Shown: positions 38,264-49,157, numbered from the stretch's first letter. The stretch is 64,000 nucleotides of DNA from an uncultured Bacteroidota bacterium (GCA_903824785.1 CAIJYD010000078.1:304611-368610), one strand, 5' to 3'. The notes: generated by a model not told the origin, from the sequence alone. A program made the numbers and translations.

Positions 38264-39489
38264 ATCTGCTCACAACCTTCAAGAAATGTTTCGGCAAACT
38301 TTCTGCCGAACTCTTTAAGGAATTTATCTTTATAGCCTTCGGGAGAAAATTTAAATGCTGCAGTTTCTTCAAATACCTTGAATTTAAGCACCCGCAGGTT
38401 TTCAATTATTATTTTTGGCGATTCTCCGCTCCATCCGTACGAACCGAAAGCACCGCCCAGCTTACCCCTGTCTCTCAGTGGGTTAATCAGTGCAAATAAT
38501 TTATAAACAGGGAGAAAAGTATTCTGGTTGATGGTAGGTGATCCAATCAGAATGCCATCGGCCCAGACAATTTTAGTTTCAAGCAATTCCGGATCAATAT
38601 TCTCAATATCGACGATATCAACATTTATATGCTGATCATCTGGAAATCCTTCTGCAATAAGATACGCTGCATCTTTTGTATAACCATAAGCCGAGACATA
38701 GGCTATAAGAATATTTCTATGATCCCTGTCAATAGAAATCTGCATATACTGTTTTGCATATTTTTCTGACAATTCAATTGCCTTTCTGCTGTTACTACTG
38801 TGCATCGGGCCGTGTCCGGTGCAGATAAAATCAAAATCAAGCGGTTTTATCTTTTCAATTGCTCTCAGCACAAACCTGCTGAATGGCTTCATTATAACGT
38901 CGAAGTAATACTTAAATGAGCTTGTAAATACCTCATCAAATTCACTATACATTCCGCCGGCACAGTAGTGTGCTCCGAAAGAATCGCAAGTAAACAACAC
39001 TTTGTCCTCTACAAGAAAGGTATAAATTGTATCGGGCCAATGAAGGTTTGGAGCTGAAATAAATTTTAAAGTCTTATTCCCGAGGTCCAGGGTATCTCCA
39101 TCCTTTACCACCAAAGACTTAAAAGGCTCATTAACAATATCTTCAAGATATCTGATGGCACTTCCGCTTCCGACTACCGTAGCAGAAGGTGCCAGACTGA
39201 GAAGCATTCGCAGACTTCCTGAATGGTCGGGCTCAGTATGGTCAATAATAATATACTGAATTTCCGCGGGATCTGTAACAGCCCTTAATTTAGCAAGATA
39301 AATATCACTGAACTTCTCTTTGGCAACCTCTATAATAGCTTTCTTTTCTGCATTTATAAAATATGAGTTATAGGTTGTTCCGAATTCAGTATGCATAACA
39401 ATGTCAAAAGTCCTGATGTCATAATCAAGAACTCCTATCCATTTTACATCTTTTGTTACGTCAATTATTTTGTCATCGGTCCGGCTCAT
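38245..39489 (-). CDS. Flavodiiron protein (A-type flavoprotein)
   Basis: Flavodiiron proteins reduce oxygen or nitric oxide to protect anaerobes. The 414-residue protein has an N-terminal metallo-beta-lactamase-like domain with the diiron ligands in HTEPDHSG (H-x-E-x-D-H), NLHWPDT, CDSFGAHYC and TGHGPMH, and a C-terminal flavodoxin-like domain from about residue 260 (ILIAYVSAYGYTKDAAYLIAEGF). No rubredoxin or other extra domain is fused, so electrons must come from separate partners. It is followed by the shared terminator and preceded by psd. Confidence 0.94.
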   Translation of the reverse strand: MSRTDDKIIDVTKDVKWIGVLDYDIRTFDIVMHTEFGTTYNSYFINAEKKAIIEVAKEKFSDIYLAKLRAVTDPAEIQYIIIDHTEPDHSGSLRMLLSLAPSATVVGSGSAIRYLEDIVNEPFKSLVVKDGDTLDLGNKTLKFISAPNLHWPDTIYTFLVEDKVLFTCDSFGAHYCAGGMYSEFDEVFTSSFKYYFDVIMKPFSRFVLRAIEKIKPLDFDFICTGHGPMHSSNSRKAIELSEKYAKQYMQISIDRDHRNILIAYVSAYGYTKDAAYLIAEGFPDDQHINVDIVDIENIDPELLETKIVWADGILIGSPTINQNTFLPVYKLFALINPLRDRGKLGGAFGSYGWSGESPKIIIENLRVLKFKVFEETAAFKFSPEGYKDKFLKEFGRKFAETFLEGCEQIKNPGN

Positions 39490-39504
39490 AAGAAGATCCT
39501 ATTT

Positions 39505-40161
39505 TCAGATTTTGGCAATAATGCTTTTATTTGCTTTCACCTGTTGCAGGATAGGTACTTCAATTTCTGTTCCAACCGGTAAAAAAACGTCAACCCGTGA
39601 CCCGAATTTAATAAACCCAAGCTCGTCGCCCTGTAAAACCTCCTGATTTTCTTTGGAATAGGTAACAATCCTGCGAGCAACAGCACCGGCTATCTGTCTT
39701 ATCAGAATCTCAGTTCCCTCTTTTGTTTCAATTACGATACTGCTCCTTTCATTCAATTCTGAGGATTTCGGATGCCAGGCTACCATGTTGTGACCCGGAT
39801 GGTACCTGACATATTTTATACGCCCTGACACAGGATACCTGTTACTGTGAACATTAAAAGGAGACATGAATATTGAAACCTGCAGGCGGGTATCGTTAAA
39901 ATACTCTTTCTCTTCTGTCTCTTCAATAACAACCACCTTACCATCTGCCGGAGCATATACTAATCCATGATCAGGCTCGAGAATCCGCTCAGGCCATCTG
40001 AAGAAGAAAAGCAGGAATACATAAAGCATTAAAGAGCAGATGATAAATGCCCATCGTAAAAGTTCAATATCTGCCCAGATGATATTTACTATTATGTTTA
40101 ATATCACCAATGCTATAAGAGCAAAAGCCAGAATTTTATATCCTTCTTTGTGAATACTCAT
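39505..40161 (-). CDS. psd: Phosphatidylserine decarboxylase (short type)
   Basis: Psd makes phosphatidylethanolamine from phosphatidylserine. The 218-residue protein has one N-terminal membrane region with two helices (residues 8-55) and the short-type core DGKVVVIEETEE, SIFMSPFNVHSNRYPVSGRI and the autocatalytic cleavage region ELGFIKFGSRVDVFLP, where cleavage before the Ser of FGSR would create the pyruvoyl group. It is in the psd-cdsA-ftsH-rsfS cluster and works with PssA (32.3 kb). Confidence 0.93.
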   Translation of the reverse strand: MSIHKEGYKILAFALIALVILNIIVNIIWADIELLRWAFIICSLMLYVFLLFFFRWPERILEPDHGLVYAPADGKVVVIEETEEKEYFNDTRLQVSIFMSPFNVHSNRYPVSGRIKYVRYHPGHNMVAWHPKSSELNERSSIVIETKEGTEILIRQIAGAVARRIVTYSKENQEVLQGDELGFIKFGSRVDVFLPVGTEIEVPILQQVKANKSIIAKI

Positions 40162-40200
40162 TATTATAAAATTTGCACAAAACTAATCAAGTCCGGCCAA

Positions 40201-41043
40201 TCATCCAAAAACTGTAATAAAAAGATATACAAGTGGGAAAGATATTATTGCACTATCGAAGCGGTCGAGAAATCCGCCATGACCCGGCATAATTGTTCCT
40301 GAATCTTTTACCCCGATGCTTCTTTTCAGCATTGATTCAACTAGATCTCCATATGTACCTGCTATAGAAATAATTACAGAAATAATTACCCAATGGGTTT
40401 TATCAACAACACCCAGCCAGCCTGAAAGAAGCCAGGCCACAACGACAGCCAGAACAACACCTCCGAAAAACCCTTCCCATGTTTTTTTTGGTGAGATCCG
40501 CTGAAACAATTTATGACGTCCGAATGATATACCTGAAAGATATGCCCCTGTATCATTTGCCCAGATAAGAAGAAAGAACCCGATAATTATCCCCGGTGAA
40601 AAAGTGATGTTCCCATGAGAGATCAATGATTCAAGCCCTGTGCGTGAAAATGCAGAGAACGGGAACATTGAGAAAGGTATTGCTGTATAAAGCACTGAAA
40701 AAAAAGTGTGTGCCAGTGAGTCAAAAGGTTTTTCCTGTTTCCTGTAGAGCTCCACAACCATTATTATCAGCATCATTGGGATGAGCAGAAGGAAAAATTT
40801 CCCGGGAATTGTTCCTGAAGCAATCAATGTGGAGATCACATAGGCTGTAATACCAGTAGTTATCCCTGATACCATCTGAGGTTTCACTCCTGTATTCCTG
40901 ATCATAAGATAATACTCATACTGTGTTCCGACAAGCATTACAAGGCCTGTAAGAAAAAAGGATACCGGGTGAAGCCAGAATCCTCCCATTACAAATATTA
41001 CTATCCATCCCCCTGTTAATGTACGTCTGAAAAAATTATTCAA
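40201..41043 (-). CDS. cdsA: Phosphatidate cytidylyltransferase (CDP-diglyceride synthase)
   Basis: CdsA activates phosphatidic acid to CDP-diacylglycerol, the substrate of PssA. The 280-residue protein has about eight helices and the signature KTWEGFFGG plus GDLVESMLKRSIGVKDSG and IMPGHGGFLDRFDS near the C-terminus. The start codon is a TTG at 41043 (NNFFRRTLTGGW...): no in-frame ATG lies near it, the next methionine being residue 19. It is 12 bases downstream of ftsH. Confidence 0.92.
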   Translation of the reverse strand: MNNFFRRTLTGGWIVIFVMGGFWLHPVSFFLTGLVMLVGTQYEYYLMIRNTGVKPQMVSGITTGITAYVISTLIASGTIPGKFFLLLIPMMLIIMVVELYRKQEKPFDSLAHTFFSVLYTAIPFSMFPFSAFSRTGLESLISHGNITFSPGIIIGFFLLIWANDTGAYLSGISFGRHKLFQRISPKKTWEGFFGGVVLAVVVAWLLSGWLGVVDKTHWVIISVIISIAGTYGDLVESMLKRSIGVKDSGTIMPGHGGFLDRFDSAIISFPLVYLFITVFG

Positions 41044-41055
41044 AACTTCAGTATA

Positions 41056-43212
41056 TTATGCTTTATCTTTTGATTTTGCTTTTGTTTTTTTAACAATTTT
41101 CCCGGGCGAGAGTTTTTCTGTTACTGAATCATTTCCCTTTAACCCCTCTTTTGTTTTTGAAGAAGAGGCCTTTTCAGATTTTTTCCCTTTTTTATCCTCT
41201 TTTATTTTTTCCCCTTTTACGCCAATAGCTTTTGGTTTGGCTTCCGCTTCGCGCTCTTCCTTCAGAACATCAGCTTTTCTTTTCCCGAAGATCCGCTCCA
41301 GGTCTTCACTGAATATTACCTCTTTCTCCAAAAGAAGCTCAGCAAGCAATGTAAGTCCCTTCATATTGTTTTTCAGTACTTCCTTTGCCCTCACATACGA
41401 TTCGGCAATTATCAGGTTCACCTCCTCGTCAATAAGTTCTGCTGTTTTTTCGCTGTATGGTTTTGTAAAACCGAAATCGGATTGACCCGAAGAATCATAG
41501 AAACTGATATTTCCCACCTTCTCGCTCATTCCAAAGAACGAAACCATTGCATAAGCCTGTTTTGTAATTTTCTCAAGGTCGCTCAGTGCTCCTGTAGATA
41601 TCTTACCAAAGATAATTTCTTCAGCAGCTCTTCCGCCGAGGGCATATGCCATTTCGTCAAGAATCTGTTCACGTGTTGTAAGCTGACGCTCTTCAGGCAG
41701 ATACCAGGCAGCGCCAAGGGCTCTTCCACGGGGAATTATTGTTACTTTAAGAAGAGGGCTGGCATGTTCAAGGAGCCAGCTAACCGTTGCGTGTCCTGCT
41801 TCATGATATGCAATCGTTTTCTTCTCGACAGCTGAAATAATTTTCGTTTTTCTTTCCAGTCCTCCAACAATACGGTCAACTGCATCAAGAAAATCCTGCT
41901 TTTCAACAACTGTCTTGTTTTTCCTTGCAGCAATAAGGGCCGCTTCGTTACAAACATTGGCAATATCAGCACCTGAAAAGCCCGGAGTCTGTTTGGCCAT
42001 AAAGGCTATATCAAAATCTTTTTCAAGTTTAATTGGACGAAGATGAACTTTAAAAATAGCTTCACGCTCCACAATGTCAGGAAGTTCAACATGAATCTGC
42101 CTGTCAAAACGACCTGCGCGCATCAGCGCCCTGTCGAGAATATCAGCCCTGTTTGTTGCAGCAAGAATTATCACACCCATATTTGTTCCGAAACCGTCCA
42201 TCTCGGTAAGCAGCTGGTTGAGGGTATTCTCCCTTTCATCGTTTGATCCGTAATTTGCATTGCGTCCTCTTGCCCGTCCTACTGCATCTATCTCATCAAT
42301 AAATACGATACATGGGGCTTTTTCCTTGGCCTGTTTGAAAAGGTCTCTTACTCTTGATGCACCTACACCTACAAACATTTCAACAAAGTCCGATCCGGAT
42401 ATTGAAAAGAAAGGTACGTTTGCTTCTCCTGCCACAGCTTTTGCAAGCATAGTCTTTCCGGTTCCCGGAGGGCCAATCAGCAATGCACCTTTTGGTATTT
42501 TACCTCCAAGATTTGTATATTTTTTTGGATTCTTAAGAAAATCAACTATTTCCATCACCTCTGTTTTAGCCTCTTCCAGTCCGGCCACATCAGTGAAATT
42601 CAACTTAACATTATTATCCTTATCAAATATCTGAGCACGCGATTTCCCAACGCTGAAAATTCCTCCTGCACCGCCTGCACCACCGCCTGACATCCGTTTC
42701 ATCATAAACAGCCACAGACCAATTAGAAGTGCCGGAAATAGAAGCCACGAGAGGGCATCAAGCAGATAGTTTTTACGGGTAATATAATCCGGATAGATAT
42801 ATTCCTTCTCGGCGTAACCGGCGTTTTTCTGAGCCTCCAGTATGAAAGGTTCAAAATTGCTTATATCACCTATGTTATAGGTATAATTTGGTTTTTCTGC
42901 CGTGGCAAAGAAACCGGTGGTTGGTTTTGGCAGTTTCGGATATCTTCCCGATTCAATCGCCTCTTTTTTAAGATAGATCTCAGCCTGATCTTTATTAACT
43001 ACAACCAGCTTATCAATATCGCGGCTGGCAATCATACTCTTTATCTCGCTGGTAGTTGTATTCTGTACAGATTTCCCTGCATAGAATACCTGAAAAAGAA
43101 TAATTGATCCAAAAAGCACTAAAAAAAGCCAGTTTGTATTGAACTTTGGTTTATTATTCTTATCGGGCTTTTTATCCGGTCCCTGATTATTACTGTCTGA
43201 ATTTTCTGTCAT
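41056..43212 (-). CDS. ftsH: ATP-dependent zinc metalloprotease FtsH
   Basis: FtsH is a membrane-anchored AAA+ protease that degrades membrane and short-lived cytosolic proteins. The 718-residue protein has two N-terminal helices (about 28-45 and 150-170) around a periplasmic domain, a glycine-rich segment ([11 protein letters not shown]), Walker A GPPGTGKT, Walker [13 protein letters not shown], the second region of homology [20 protein letters not shown], and zinc motif HEAGH with a further Glu/Asp ligand in LSDLEKIT. The C-terminal 70 residues are a Lys/Glu-rich tail longer than in many homologues. Confidence 0.96.
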   Translation of the reverse strand: MTENSDSNNQGPDKKPDKNNKPKFNTNWLFLVLFGSIILFQVFYAGKSVQNTTTSEIKSMIASRDIDKLVVVNKDQAEIYLKKEAIESGRYPKLPKPTTGFFATAEKPNYTYNIGDISNFEPFILEAQKNAGYAEKEYIYPDYITRKNYLLDALSWLLFPALLIGLWLFMMKRMSGGGAGGAGGIFSVGKSRAQIFDKDNNVKLNFTDVAGLEEAKTEVMEIVDFLKNPKKYTNLGGKIPKGALLIGPPGTGKTMLAKAVAGEANVPFFSISGSDFVEMFVGVGASRVRDLFKQAKEKAPCIVFIDEIDAVGRARGRNANYGSNDERENTLNQLLTEMDGFGTNMGVIILAATNRADILDRALMRAGRFDRQIHVELPDIVEREAIFKVHLRPIKLEKDFDIAFMAKQTPGFSGADIANVCNEAALIAARKNKTVVEKQDFLDAVDRIVGGLERKTKIISAVEKKTIAYHEAGHATVSWLLEHASPLLKVTIIPRGRALGAAWYLPEERQLTTREQILDEMAYALGGRAAEEIIFGKISTGALSDLEKITKQAYAMVSFFGMSEKVGNISFYDSSGQSDFGFTKPYSEKTAELIDEEVNLIIAESYVRAKEVLKNNMKGLTLLAELLLEKEVIFSEDLERIFGKRKADVLKEEREAEAKPKAIGVKGEKIKEDKKGKKSEKASSSKTKEGLKGNDSVTEKLSPGKIVKKTKAKSKDKA

Positions 43213-43223
43213 AAATATTTAAC

Positions 43224-43598
43224 TTATTGTAATTTATCTTCCATTGCTTCTATTCTGGCATCTGCCCACAATGATTCCAGGCTATAAAAGCTCCTGTATT
43301 CTTCAAGAAAGACATGAACTATAACGTTGCCATAATCAAGAAGTACCCAAAAGCAATTATCGAGACCTTCAATATGCAATGGCTTTTCCTCTGCTTCCTT
43401 ACGCACTATATCGTCAATTGAATCGCAAATAGCACTTACCTGAGTACCTGATGCAGCATGACAAATAACAAAATAATCTGTAATTCTGTTTTCAAGTTTT
43501 CTTAAATCAATTTTCAGAACATTTTGTCCTTTTTTTTCAAAAATTCCCTTTATTACGCTTTGCAAAAGGAGATCAGCTTCGTCAGATCTTTTCTTCAT
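43224..43598 (-). CDS. rsfS: Ribosome silencing factor RsfS
   Basis: RsfS binds ribosomal protein L14 and blocks subunit joining when nutrients are short. The 124-residue protein has the family core DLRKLENRITDYFVICHAASGTQVSAICDSI and GLDNCFWVLLDYGNVIVHVFLEEYRSFYSLESLW. It is the first gene of the rsfS-ftsH-cdsA-psd run and diverges from birA. A TACTTTTG -7-like element lies upstream on the minus strand. Confidence 0.94.
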   Translation of the reverse strand: MKKRSDEADLLLQSVIKGIFEKKGQNVLKIDLRKLENRITDYFVICHAASGTQVSAICDSIDDIVRKEAEEKPLHIEGLDNCFWVLLDYGNVIVHVFLEEYRSFYSLESLWADARIEAMEDKLQ

Positions 43599-43753
43599 TA
43601 ATGTTTATCAGTTTGATATTAAGTCGCAAAAGTACCACTTTTTATCTATTTTTGTATATAGTAAACCTCTTTTGCAATTACAGTGCCAATCTTTCCTGCA
43701 AATCGGATCCGGAGAAAGAAAAAGAGTTTCAATTATTTAACTATATACTAATC

Positions 43754-44494
43754 ATGATAATAGGTTCAAAAATTCTTTTTTTTAAAAATCTGCCATCGAC
43801 AAATACTTATGCGGCTAACTTTCTTAAAAAAAATAACCTGCGGGAAGGTACAGTTATCCATACAAATTATCAGTCTGCAGGTAAAGGACAGATGGGTAAT
43901 AAGTGGGAAAGCGAAGATGGTAAAAATCTGTTAATGAGCATAGTAGTTTTCCCTTTCATGATTGATCCGACCGATCAGTTCCAAATCTCTATGACAATTT
44001 CTCTGGGGATTTGCGATTTTCTGCAACGACATATTCCTGTTTGTTCAATAAAATGGCCAAATGACATTTATGTAAACAATGACAAAATAGCAGGAATTTT
44101 AATTGAGAACTCCATAATGGACAATCGTATTGAAAATACTATTGCAGGAATTGGGCTTAACATAAATCAGGAGAAATTTATTGAGGGAGCTCCGAATCCG
44201 GTTTCTCTGAAGATGATAACAGGAAAGGACTTTGATCTTGAAATGTCCATCAATGATCTCTCCATTGATATCGATAAAAGGTACCAACAGCTTATTACCG
44301 GGTCGCACCATAAAATAAAGGAAGAGTATATTAACAAACTTTATCGTTTTAACGAATGGTCACAATACAGAGATCAGAATGGACTTTTCTCCGGTCGCAT
44401 TATAGCTGTAGCCGATTCCGGCAGGCTCAGTATTGAAAGTGATTCCGGCCGATTTTGTGAATATGGGTTTAAAGAGGTTGATTTTATTCTTTAA
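43754..44494 (+). CDS. birA: Biotin-[acetyl-CoA-carboxylase] ligase
   Basis: BirA attaches biotin to carboxylase carrier proteins. The ATG at 43754 (MIIGSKILFFKNLPSTNTYA) gives 246 residues; the track start at 43601 includes the promoter region. The catalytic domain has STNTYAANFL, the biotin loop region QSAGKGQMGNKWESEDGKNLLMS, and SIKWPNDIYVNNDKIAGILIE. There is no N-terminal helix-turn-helix, so unlike E. coli BirA it is not a repressor. Its end overlaps the convergent SRPBCC gene by 11 bases. Confidence 0.93.
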   Translation: MIIGSKILFFKNLPSTNTYAANFLKKNNLREGTVIHTNYQSAGKGQMGNKWESEDGKNLLMSIVVFPFMIDPTDQFQISMTISLGICDFLQRHIPVCSIKWPNDIYVNNDKIAGILIENSIMDNRIENTIAGIGLNINQEKFIEGAPNPVSLKMITGKDFDLEMSINDLSIDIDKRYQQLITGSHHKIKEEYINKLYRFNEWSQYRDQNGLFSGRIIAVADSGRLSIESDSGRFCEYGFKEVDFIL

Positions 44495-44915
44495 GATCTT
44501 TCCACTCTTCGAATTTTTCCATCTCACTTATAAGAATTTCAAGGAATTGGCCAAGAGGCTTAGCTGCCATCATCTTAAGCATAGGATTAAGATCTGCACT
44601 AAGAGAAACCTTCACTTCTGTCAGCGAATTTCCTTTACCTGTTATATTCAGAACAAGAGTAAAATCATTTTTTTTCAGAGCATCGCCTGTATATACCACT
44701 CTTACATAATTCTCTTTTTCAACAAGGCGGATACTCACCTTCCCGGGTACCGGCACACTGAAGCTACACGATTCACGGTCGGCCTGCCAGTTCCCGAAGG
44801 TTCCCTGCAGGATAAACCTTTCAAAATTCCTGAGATCAGTCACAAAATGAAAAAGCTCCTGGTCACTGCAGTTCAGTTTGCCTGTCCTGCTTTCAAAATT
44901 TGATAAATCAGACAT
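44484..44915 (-). CDS. SRPBCC (START-like) family protein
   Basis: The 143-residue soluble protein starts MSDLSNFESRTGKLNCSDQELFHFVTDLRNFERF and has the alternating strand pattern of the polyketide cyclase/START-like fold, which binds hydrophobic ligands. No ligand or catalytic residue can be assigned. It lies between birA and pyrE in a gene order that is conserved among Bacteroidota, with 42 bases to pyrE on the same strand. Function is unknown. Confidence 0.78.
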   Translation of the reverse strand: MSDLSNFESRTGKLNCSDQELFHFVTDLRNFERFILQGTFGNWQADRESCSFSVPVPGKVSIRLVEKENYVRVVYTGDALKKNDFTLVLNITGKGNSLTEVKVSLSADLNPMLKMMAAKPLGQFLEILISEMEKFEEWKDLKE

Positions 44916-44957
44916 AATGAATTACTGCTTAACAGCCTCTTTATGAGAGACATTACA

Positions 44958-45593
44958 CTATTTTGTACCCCAAACTGAAGGGTCAGACTTCCATTTTTTA
45001 AGTGTTTCCACTTCAGACTGACTAATGTAACCTGTTTTTACAGCTTCATCAACAAGAACCGAATAGTTACTTAAAGTATGGAGAGTGCAATTTTCCGCTT
45101 CAAACCCGTCAGATGCTTTCTTAAATCCGTAAGTAAAAATTGCTGTCATTCCCAGGACCTCGCATCCTGCTTCCCTGAGGGCTCTGACTGCACTTAAGCT
45201 GCTGCCTCCCGTTGATATCAGATCCTCAATAACCACCACTTTCTGACCGGGTAAGAAATAGCCTTCAATCTGATTACCAAGACCATGCTCCTTTGCTCCT
45301 GACCTGACATAAATAAATGGCAGTCCAAGCTTATCTGCAACGAGGACCCCATGCGCAATTGCACCTGTGGCAACACCTGCAATCAGTTCTGCCTGCGGAT
45401 AGAGTCTGGTAATAAGTGCTGCAAAAGAATCGCAGATGTAACTTCTCACTTCAGGAAATGAGAGAGTCTTACGATTATCACAATAAATGGGGGACTTCCA
45501 TCCCGAAGCCCAGGTAAATGGATTTGACGGTTGCAATTTTATTGCTTTAATTTGTAAAAGATATTCAGCTGTTTTTTTTTCACTATTCTCCAT
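44958..45593 (-). CDS. pyrE: Orotate phosphoribosyltransferase
   Basis: PyrE makes orotidine monophosphate from orotate and PRPP in pyrimidine synthesis. The start at 45593 (MENSEKKTAEYLLQIKAIKLQP) gives 211 residues. Orotate-side motifs FTWASGWKSPIYCDNR, the GVATGAIAHG loop, the flexible loop YVRSGAKEHGLGNQIEG and the PRPP motif VVVIEDLISTGGSS are all present. Its start codon is six bases from the divergent NUDIX gene, so its promoter must lie inside that gene or be shared. Confidence 0.95.
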   Translation of the reverse strand: MENSEKKTAEYLLQIKAIKLQPSNPFTWASGWKSPIYCDNRKTLSFPEVRSYICDSFAALITRLYPQAELIAGVATGAIAHGVLVADKLGLPFIYVRSGAKEHGLGNQIEGYFLPGQKVVVIEDLISTGGSSLSAVRALREAGCEVLGMTAIFTYGFKKASDGFEAENCTLHTLSNYSVLVDEAVKTGYISQSEVETLKKWKSDPSVWGTK

Positions 45594-45599
45594 AAGAAT

Positions 45600-46214
45600 A
45601 TGTATAAAGTTCATTTTGAAAACAGATTCATTTTAATAAGCTCTGAACCTGACCGGATACAAAAATACGGCTTATTCCATAAATTCAATGACACCAGTGA
45701 ACTTTATAAATTAATTTCTGATTTCCAGTCAGATAAAAGTTTGACTGCAATTAATATTTATGGATCTGACATAAAGCATATATGGAAAATCTTCCGGATT
45801 TATTTCACCGAAGTTGGTGCTGCAGGCGGCCTTGTGAAGCACACTTCAGGCAGGTATCTCTTTATTGAGAAGAAAGGAAAACTTGATCTTCCAAAGGGCC
45901 ATATTGAGCCGGGAGAAGATCCGGATGCGTGTGCATTAAGAGAAGTGAGTGAGGAGTGTGGAATTTTTGGCCACACTATCGTAAAAGAGATTAATCCGAG
46001 TTATCATACTTATACCTGGGAAGGCATTTCTTACCTGAAGAAAACCCACTGGTATCTGATGCAATATGATGGGGATACTGTAAATGAACCTCAGACCGAA
46101 GAGGGTATTACAAAGGTTGAATGGCTTTTACCTGATGAATTAAATAGGATTAAGGATAGTGCCTGGTTGTCGCTGATGGAGGTCATAAACAGTTCTGTAC
46201 TCAGGAACTTATAA
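45600..46214 (+). CDS. NUDIX hydrolase
   Basis: The 204-residue protein has an N-terminal region of about 70 residues not typical of the core, then a NUDIX domain with the box GHIEPGEDPDACALREVSEECGI (G-x5-E-x7-R-E-x2-E-E-x-G-I), about residues 100-122. NUDIX enzymes hydrolyse nucleoside diphosphates linked to another group; the substrate cannot be predicted. It diverges from pyrE with a six-base gap and ends one base from the convergent coaD. Confidence 0.88.
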   Translation: MYKVHFENRFILISSEPDRIQKYGLFHKFNDTSELYKLISDFQSDKSLTAINIYGSDIKHIWKIFRIYFTEVGAAGGLVKHTSGRYLFIEKKGKLDLPKGHIEPGEDPDACALREVSEECGIFGHTIVKEINPSYHTYTWEGISYLKKTHWYLMQYDGDTVNEPQTEEGITKVEWLLPDELNRIKDSAWLSLMEVINSSVLRNL

Positions 46215-46215
46215 C

Positions 46216-46698
46216 TTAATCTTCTTCCCCCTTATATTCGTTAAGATCAATTGATGTGGGAACAAACAAGGAAGCATCTCCTCCACTTCTGATTATATCG
46301 CGTACAATAGTAGAATTTATAGGTGAATGCTCAGGGCTTGTAAGCAGAAAAACTGTTTCTATTTCGCTGGCCATTGCCTTGTTTACCTGAGCTATAGCCC
46401 TTTCAAACTCAAAGTCGGCAGCTGTTCTGAGTCCCCTCAGAAGGTAGCTGGCACTACTTTTTTTACAATAGTCAACTGTCAGTCCTTCATAGTGGTCTAC
46501 TCTGACTCTGGGTTCATTCTGAAAGACTTTTTTTATCATCTCTTTTCTTACAGCAAGAGGATAGAAACTTTTTTTCAGCGCGTTGGCACCCACGGCAACG
46601 ATTATCTCATCAAAGAGGCTAAGTGCTCTTCTGACAATAGCTTCATGTCCGATAGTAATCGGATCGAAAGATCCTGGGAAAACAGCTATTTTCTTCAT
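46216..46698 (-). CDS. coaD: Pantetheine-phosphate adenylyltransferase
   Basis: CoaD makes dephospho-CoA from phosphopantetheine and ATP. The 160-residue protein has the nucleotidyltransferase motif GSFDPITIGHE (T/HxGH), LLRGLRTAADFEFE and the ISSTxxR-like INSTIVRD. Its ATG overlaps the lon stop codon (ATGA), so it is translationally coupled to lon. Confidence 0.96.
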   Translation of the reverse strand: MKKIAVFPGSFDPITIGHEAIVRRALSLFDEIIVAVGANALKKSFYPLAVRKEMIKKVFQNEPRVRVDHYEGLTVDYCKKSSASYLLRGLRTAADFEFERAIAQVNKAMASEIETVFLLTSPEHSPINSTIVRDIIRSGGDASLFVPTSIDLNEYKGEED

Positions 46699-49157
46699 TC
46701 AAATGACAGTATTTTCGGATTCTCCACTTTTTCCTTAAGCAATGCCAGTTTAAGTACACCCATTATTGTATCTATATAATGGAATTTCAACCCCTTAATA
46801 TAGATTCCCTTGATATTCTCAACGTCTTTCCTGTTCTCCTCCGAAATTATGATCTCCCTGATCTTTGCCCGTTTTGCTGCGAGGATCTTTTCTTTTATTC
46901 CACCCACAGGCAATACTTTCCCTCTCAGTGTTATTTCGCCGGTCATAGCGAGGTATTTCTTTACTTTTCTCTGGGTGAAGGCCGAGGCGATTGAAGTTGC
47001 CATAGTAACACCGGCTGATGGCCCGTCTTTTGGAATTGCACCTTCGGGAACATGGATGTGAATGTTCCATTTTTCAGCAAAATTATCAGGCAGGTCGAGC
47101 ACACCGGCATTTGATTTCAGGTATTCAAGGGCAATAACTGCCGACTCCTTCATCACCTCTCCCAGATTACCTGTAAGAGTTAGTTTGCCTGTACCTTTGC
47201 TGAGACTTGTTTCCACGAAAAGTATCTCCCCTCCTGCTGCGGTCCAGGCAAGGCCTGTTACAACACCAGCCTGGTCATTTCCCGAATAAAGGTCGCGGCT
47301 GTATTTCGGAGGACCCAGCATTTCAAAAAGAACTTCCTGCGACAAGGCTTTTTCATATGCTATTTCAGAAGCAATGTTTTTAGCTGTTACCCTCACTACT
47401 TTTGCAAGCCGTTTATCGAGTTCCCTTACACCCGATTCCCTGGTATATTTTTCAATAAGCGTCTCCATCACCTTTTTGTCAACAGTGATCTGGCTTTTTT
47501 TAACACCATGGTTTTCAAGCTGTTTTGGGAAGAGATGATGCTTTGCTATCTCAAGCTTCTCTTCAACGAGGTAGCCGGTTATTTCAATCAGTTCCATACG
47601 GTCTCTTAGGGCAGGGCTGATAGTTGCAAGGTTGTTGGCGGTTGCAATAAACAACACTTTCGACAGATCATATTCCATCTCAAGGAAATTATCAAAAAAT
47701 GTCATATTCTGTTCCGGATCAAGAACTTCCAGCAGGGCTGAAGAGGGATCTCCACGGTAATCCTGTCCAACCTTGTCTATCTCATCGAGAATAAACACTG
47801 GGTTAGAAGAATCGGCTCGTCTGATATTCTGAATAATCCGACCGGGCATTGCTCCGATATATGTTTTTCTGTGACCCCGTATTTCCGCCTCATCGTGCAA
47901 TCCGCCAAGTGACATCCTGACATACTTTCTGCCAAGAGCTTTGGCCACGGACCTGCCAAGAGAGGTTTTTCCTACTCCGGGAGGGCCATAAAGGCAGAGA
48001 ATAGGAGATTTCAGATCCCCTTTAAGTTTAAGCACAGCAAGATGTTCAAGAATCCTCTCCTTAACCTCGTCGAGTCCGAAGTGATCCTGGTCGAGAACCC
48101 GTCGTGCATTATTAAGATCGAGGTTATCCTGTGTAAATGAGTTCCATGGGAGATCGAGCAACGTCTGAATATAATTTATCTGGACAGAATACTCAGCAGC
48201 AGCAGGGTTAAGACGATGCAGCTTATCGAGCTCCTTATTGAACACTTTTTGTACATCTTCACTCCATTTCTTTGTTTTCCCTTTTTTTCTATACTCCTCA
48301 ATCTCTTTATCAACCGGATTGCCACCAAGCTCATTCTGAATGGTTTTCATCTGCTGATGAAGCAGGAATTCGCGCTGTTGCTGGTCAAGGTCGCTTTTTA
48401 CCTTCGACTGCAATTCATTTTTCAGTTCCAGGATCTGAATCTCCTGAACAAGAAACTCGAGCAGAAGAAAACCCCTGTCGCGCAGACTGGTAATCTCCAG
48501 AAGTTTTTGCTTATCCTGAACTTTAATATCGGTATTGGAACAGATGAAATTTATGAGGTATGTATTATTCTCAATGTTCTTTATTGCAAAAGAGGCTTCA
48601 GGGCTTATGTTGGGATTAATCTTGATAATCTTAAGCGACAGATCTTTAAGAGATCCGACAATAGCATCAAAATCCTTGCTTAAAATATCGGGTTTTATTT
48701 CAGGTATCGATTTAACTTTGGCAATAAAATAGGGATCATCAGAGACAAGCTCCTCAAGTACCATCCTTTTACGCCCCTGAATAATCGCTGTTGTTGAGCC
48801 GTCGGGCATCTCCAGCAGCTTGACAATCTGACCGATGGTGCCAATAGAATGCAGCTCCTGAAAACCCGGATTCTCAACATCAGGATCTCTCTGAGCCACT
48901 GTTCCAACTATTCTGTCGTTGCGGTATGCGTCTTTAATAAGCTGAATTGATTTGGGTCTGCCAATTGAAATAGGAAGAACCACACCCGGGAAAAGCACTG
49001 TATTCCTGAGAGATAGTATTGGGATTGTCTCAGGAACCTCAACATCCTCAAGTTCTCCATCATCGCCATCTGCAATAATAGGAATTATATCTCCCTCTCC
49101 ATCAAGGATATCGGGGAGAAATATTTCACCGGCAGGTTTCCTGAATTTTCTTTCCAT
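46695..49157 (-). CDS. lon: ATP-dependent protease Lon
   Basis: Lon degrades damaged and regulatory proteins in the cytosol. The 820-residue protein has the N-terminal LonN domain (about 45-240, [20 protein letters not shown]), coiled coil, AAA+ domain with Walker [11 protein letters not shown] and Walker [14 protein letters not shown], and the protease domain with catalytic Ser in [11 protein letters not shown] and Lys in [22 protein letters not shown] -7-like element occurs about 65 bases upstream on the minus strand (49222-49229). Confidence 0.97.
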   Translation of the reverse strand: MERKFRKPAGEIFLPDILDGEGDIIPIIADGDDGELEDVEVPETIPILSLRNTVLFPGVVLPISIGRPKSIQLIKDAYRNDRIVGTVAQRDPDVENPGFQELHSIGTIGQIVKLLEMPDGSTTAIIQGRKRMVLEELVSDDPYFIAKVKSIPEIKPDILSKDFDAIVGSLKDLSLKIIKINPNISPEASFAIKNIENNTYLINFICSNTDIKVQDKQKLLEITSLRDRGFLLLEFLVQEIQILELKNELQSKVKSDLDQQQREFLLHQQMKTIQNELGGNPVDKEIEEYRKKGKTKKWSEDVQKVFNKELDKLHRLNPAAAEYSVQINYIQTLLDLPWNSFTQDNLDLNNARRVLDQDHFGLDEVKERILEHLAVLKLKGDLKSPILCLYGPPGVGKTSLGRSVAKALGRKYVRMSLGGLHDEAEIRGHRKTYIGAMPGRIIQNIRRADSSNPVFILDEIDKVGQDYRGDPSSALLEVLDPEQNMTFFDNFLEMEYDLSKVLFIATANNLATISPALRDRMELIEITGYLVEEKLEIAKHHLFPKQLENHGVKKSQITVDKKVMETLIEKYTRESGVRELDKRLAKVVRVTAKNIASEIAYEKALSQEVLFEMLGPPKYSRDLYSGNDQAGVVTGLAWTAAGGEILFVETSLSKGTGKLTLTGNLGEVMKESAVIALEYLKSNAGVLDLPDNFAEKWNIHIHVPEGAIPKDGPSAGVTMATSIASAFTQRKVKKYLAMTGEITLRGKVLPVGGIKEKILAAKRAKIREIIISEENRKDVENIKGIYIKGLKFHYIDTIMGVLKLALLKEKVENPKILSFE

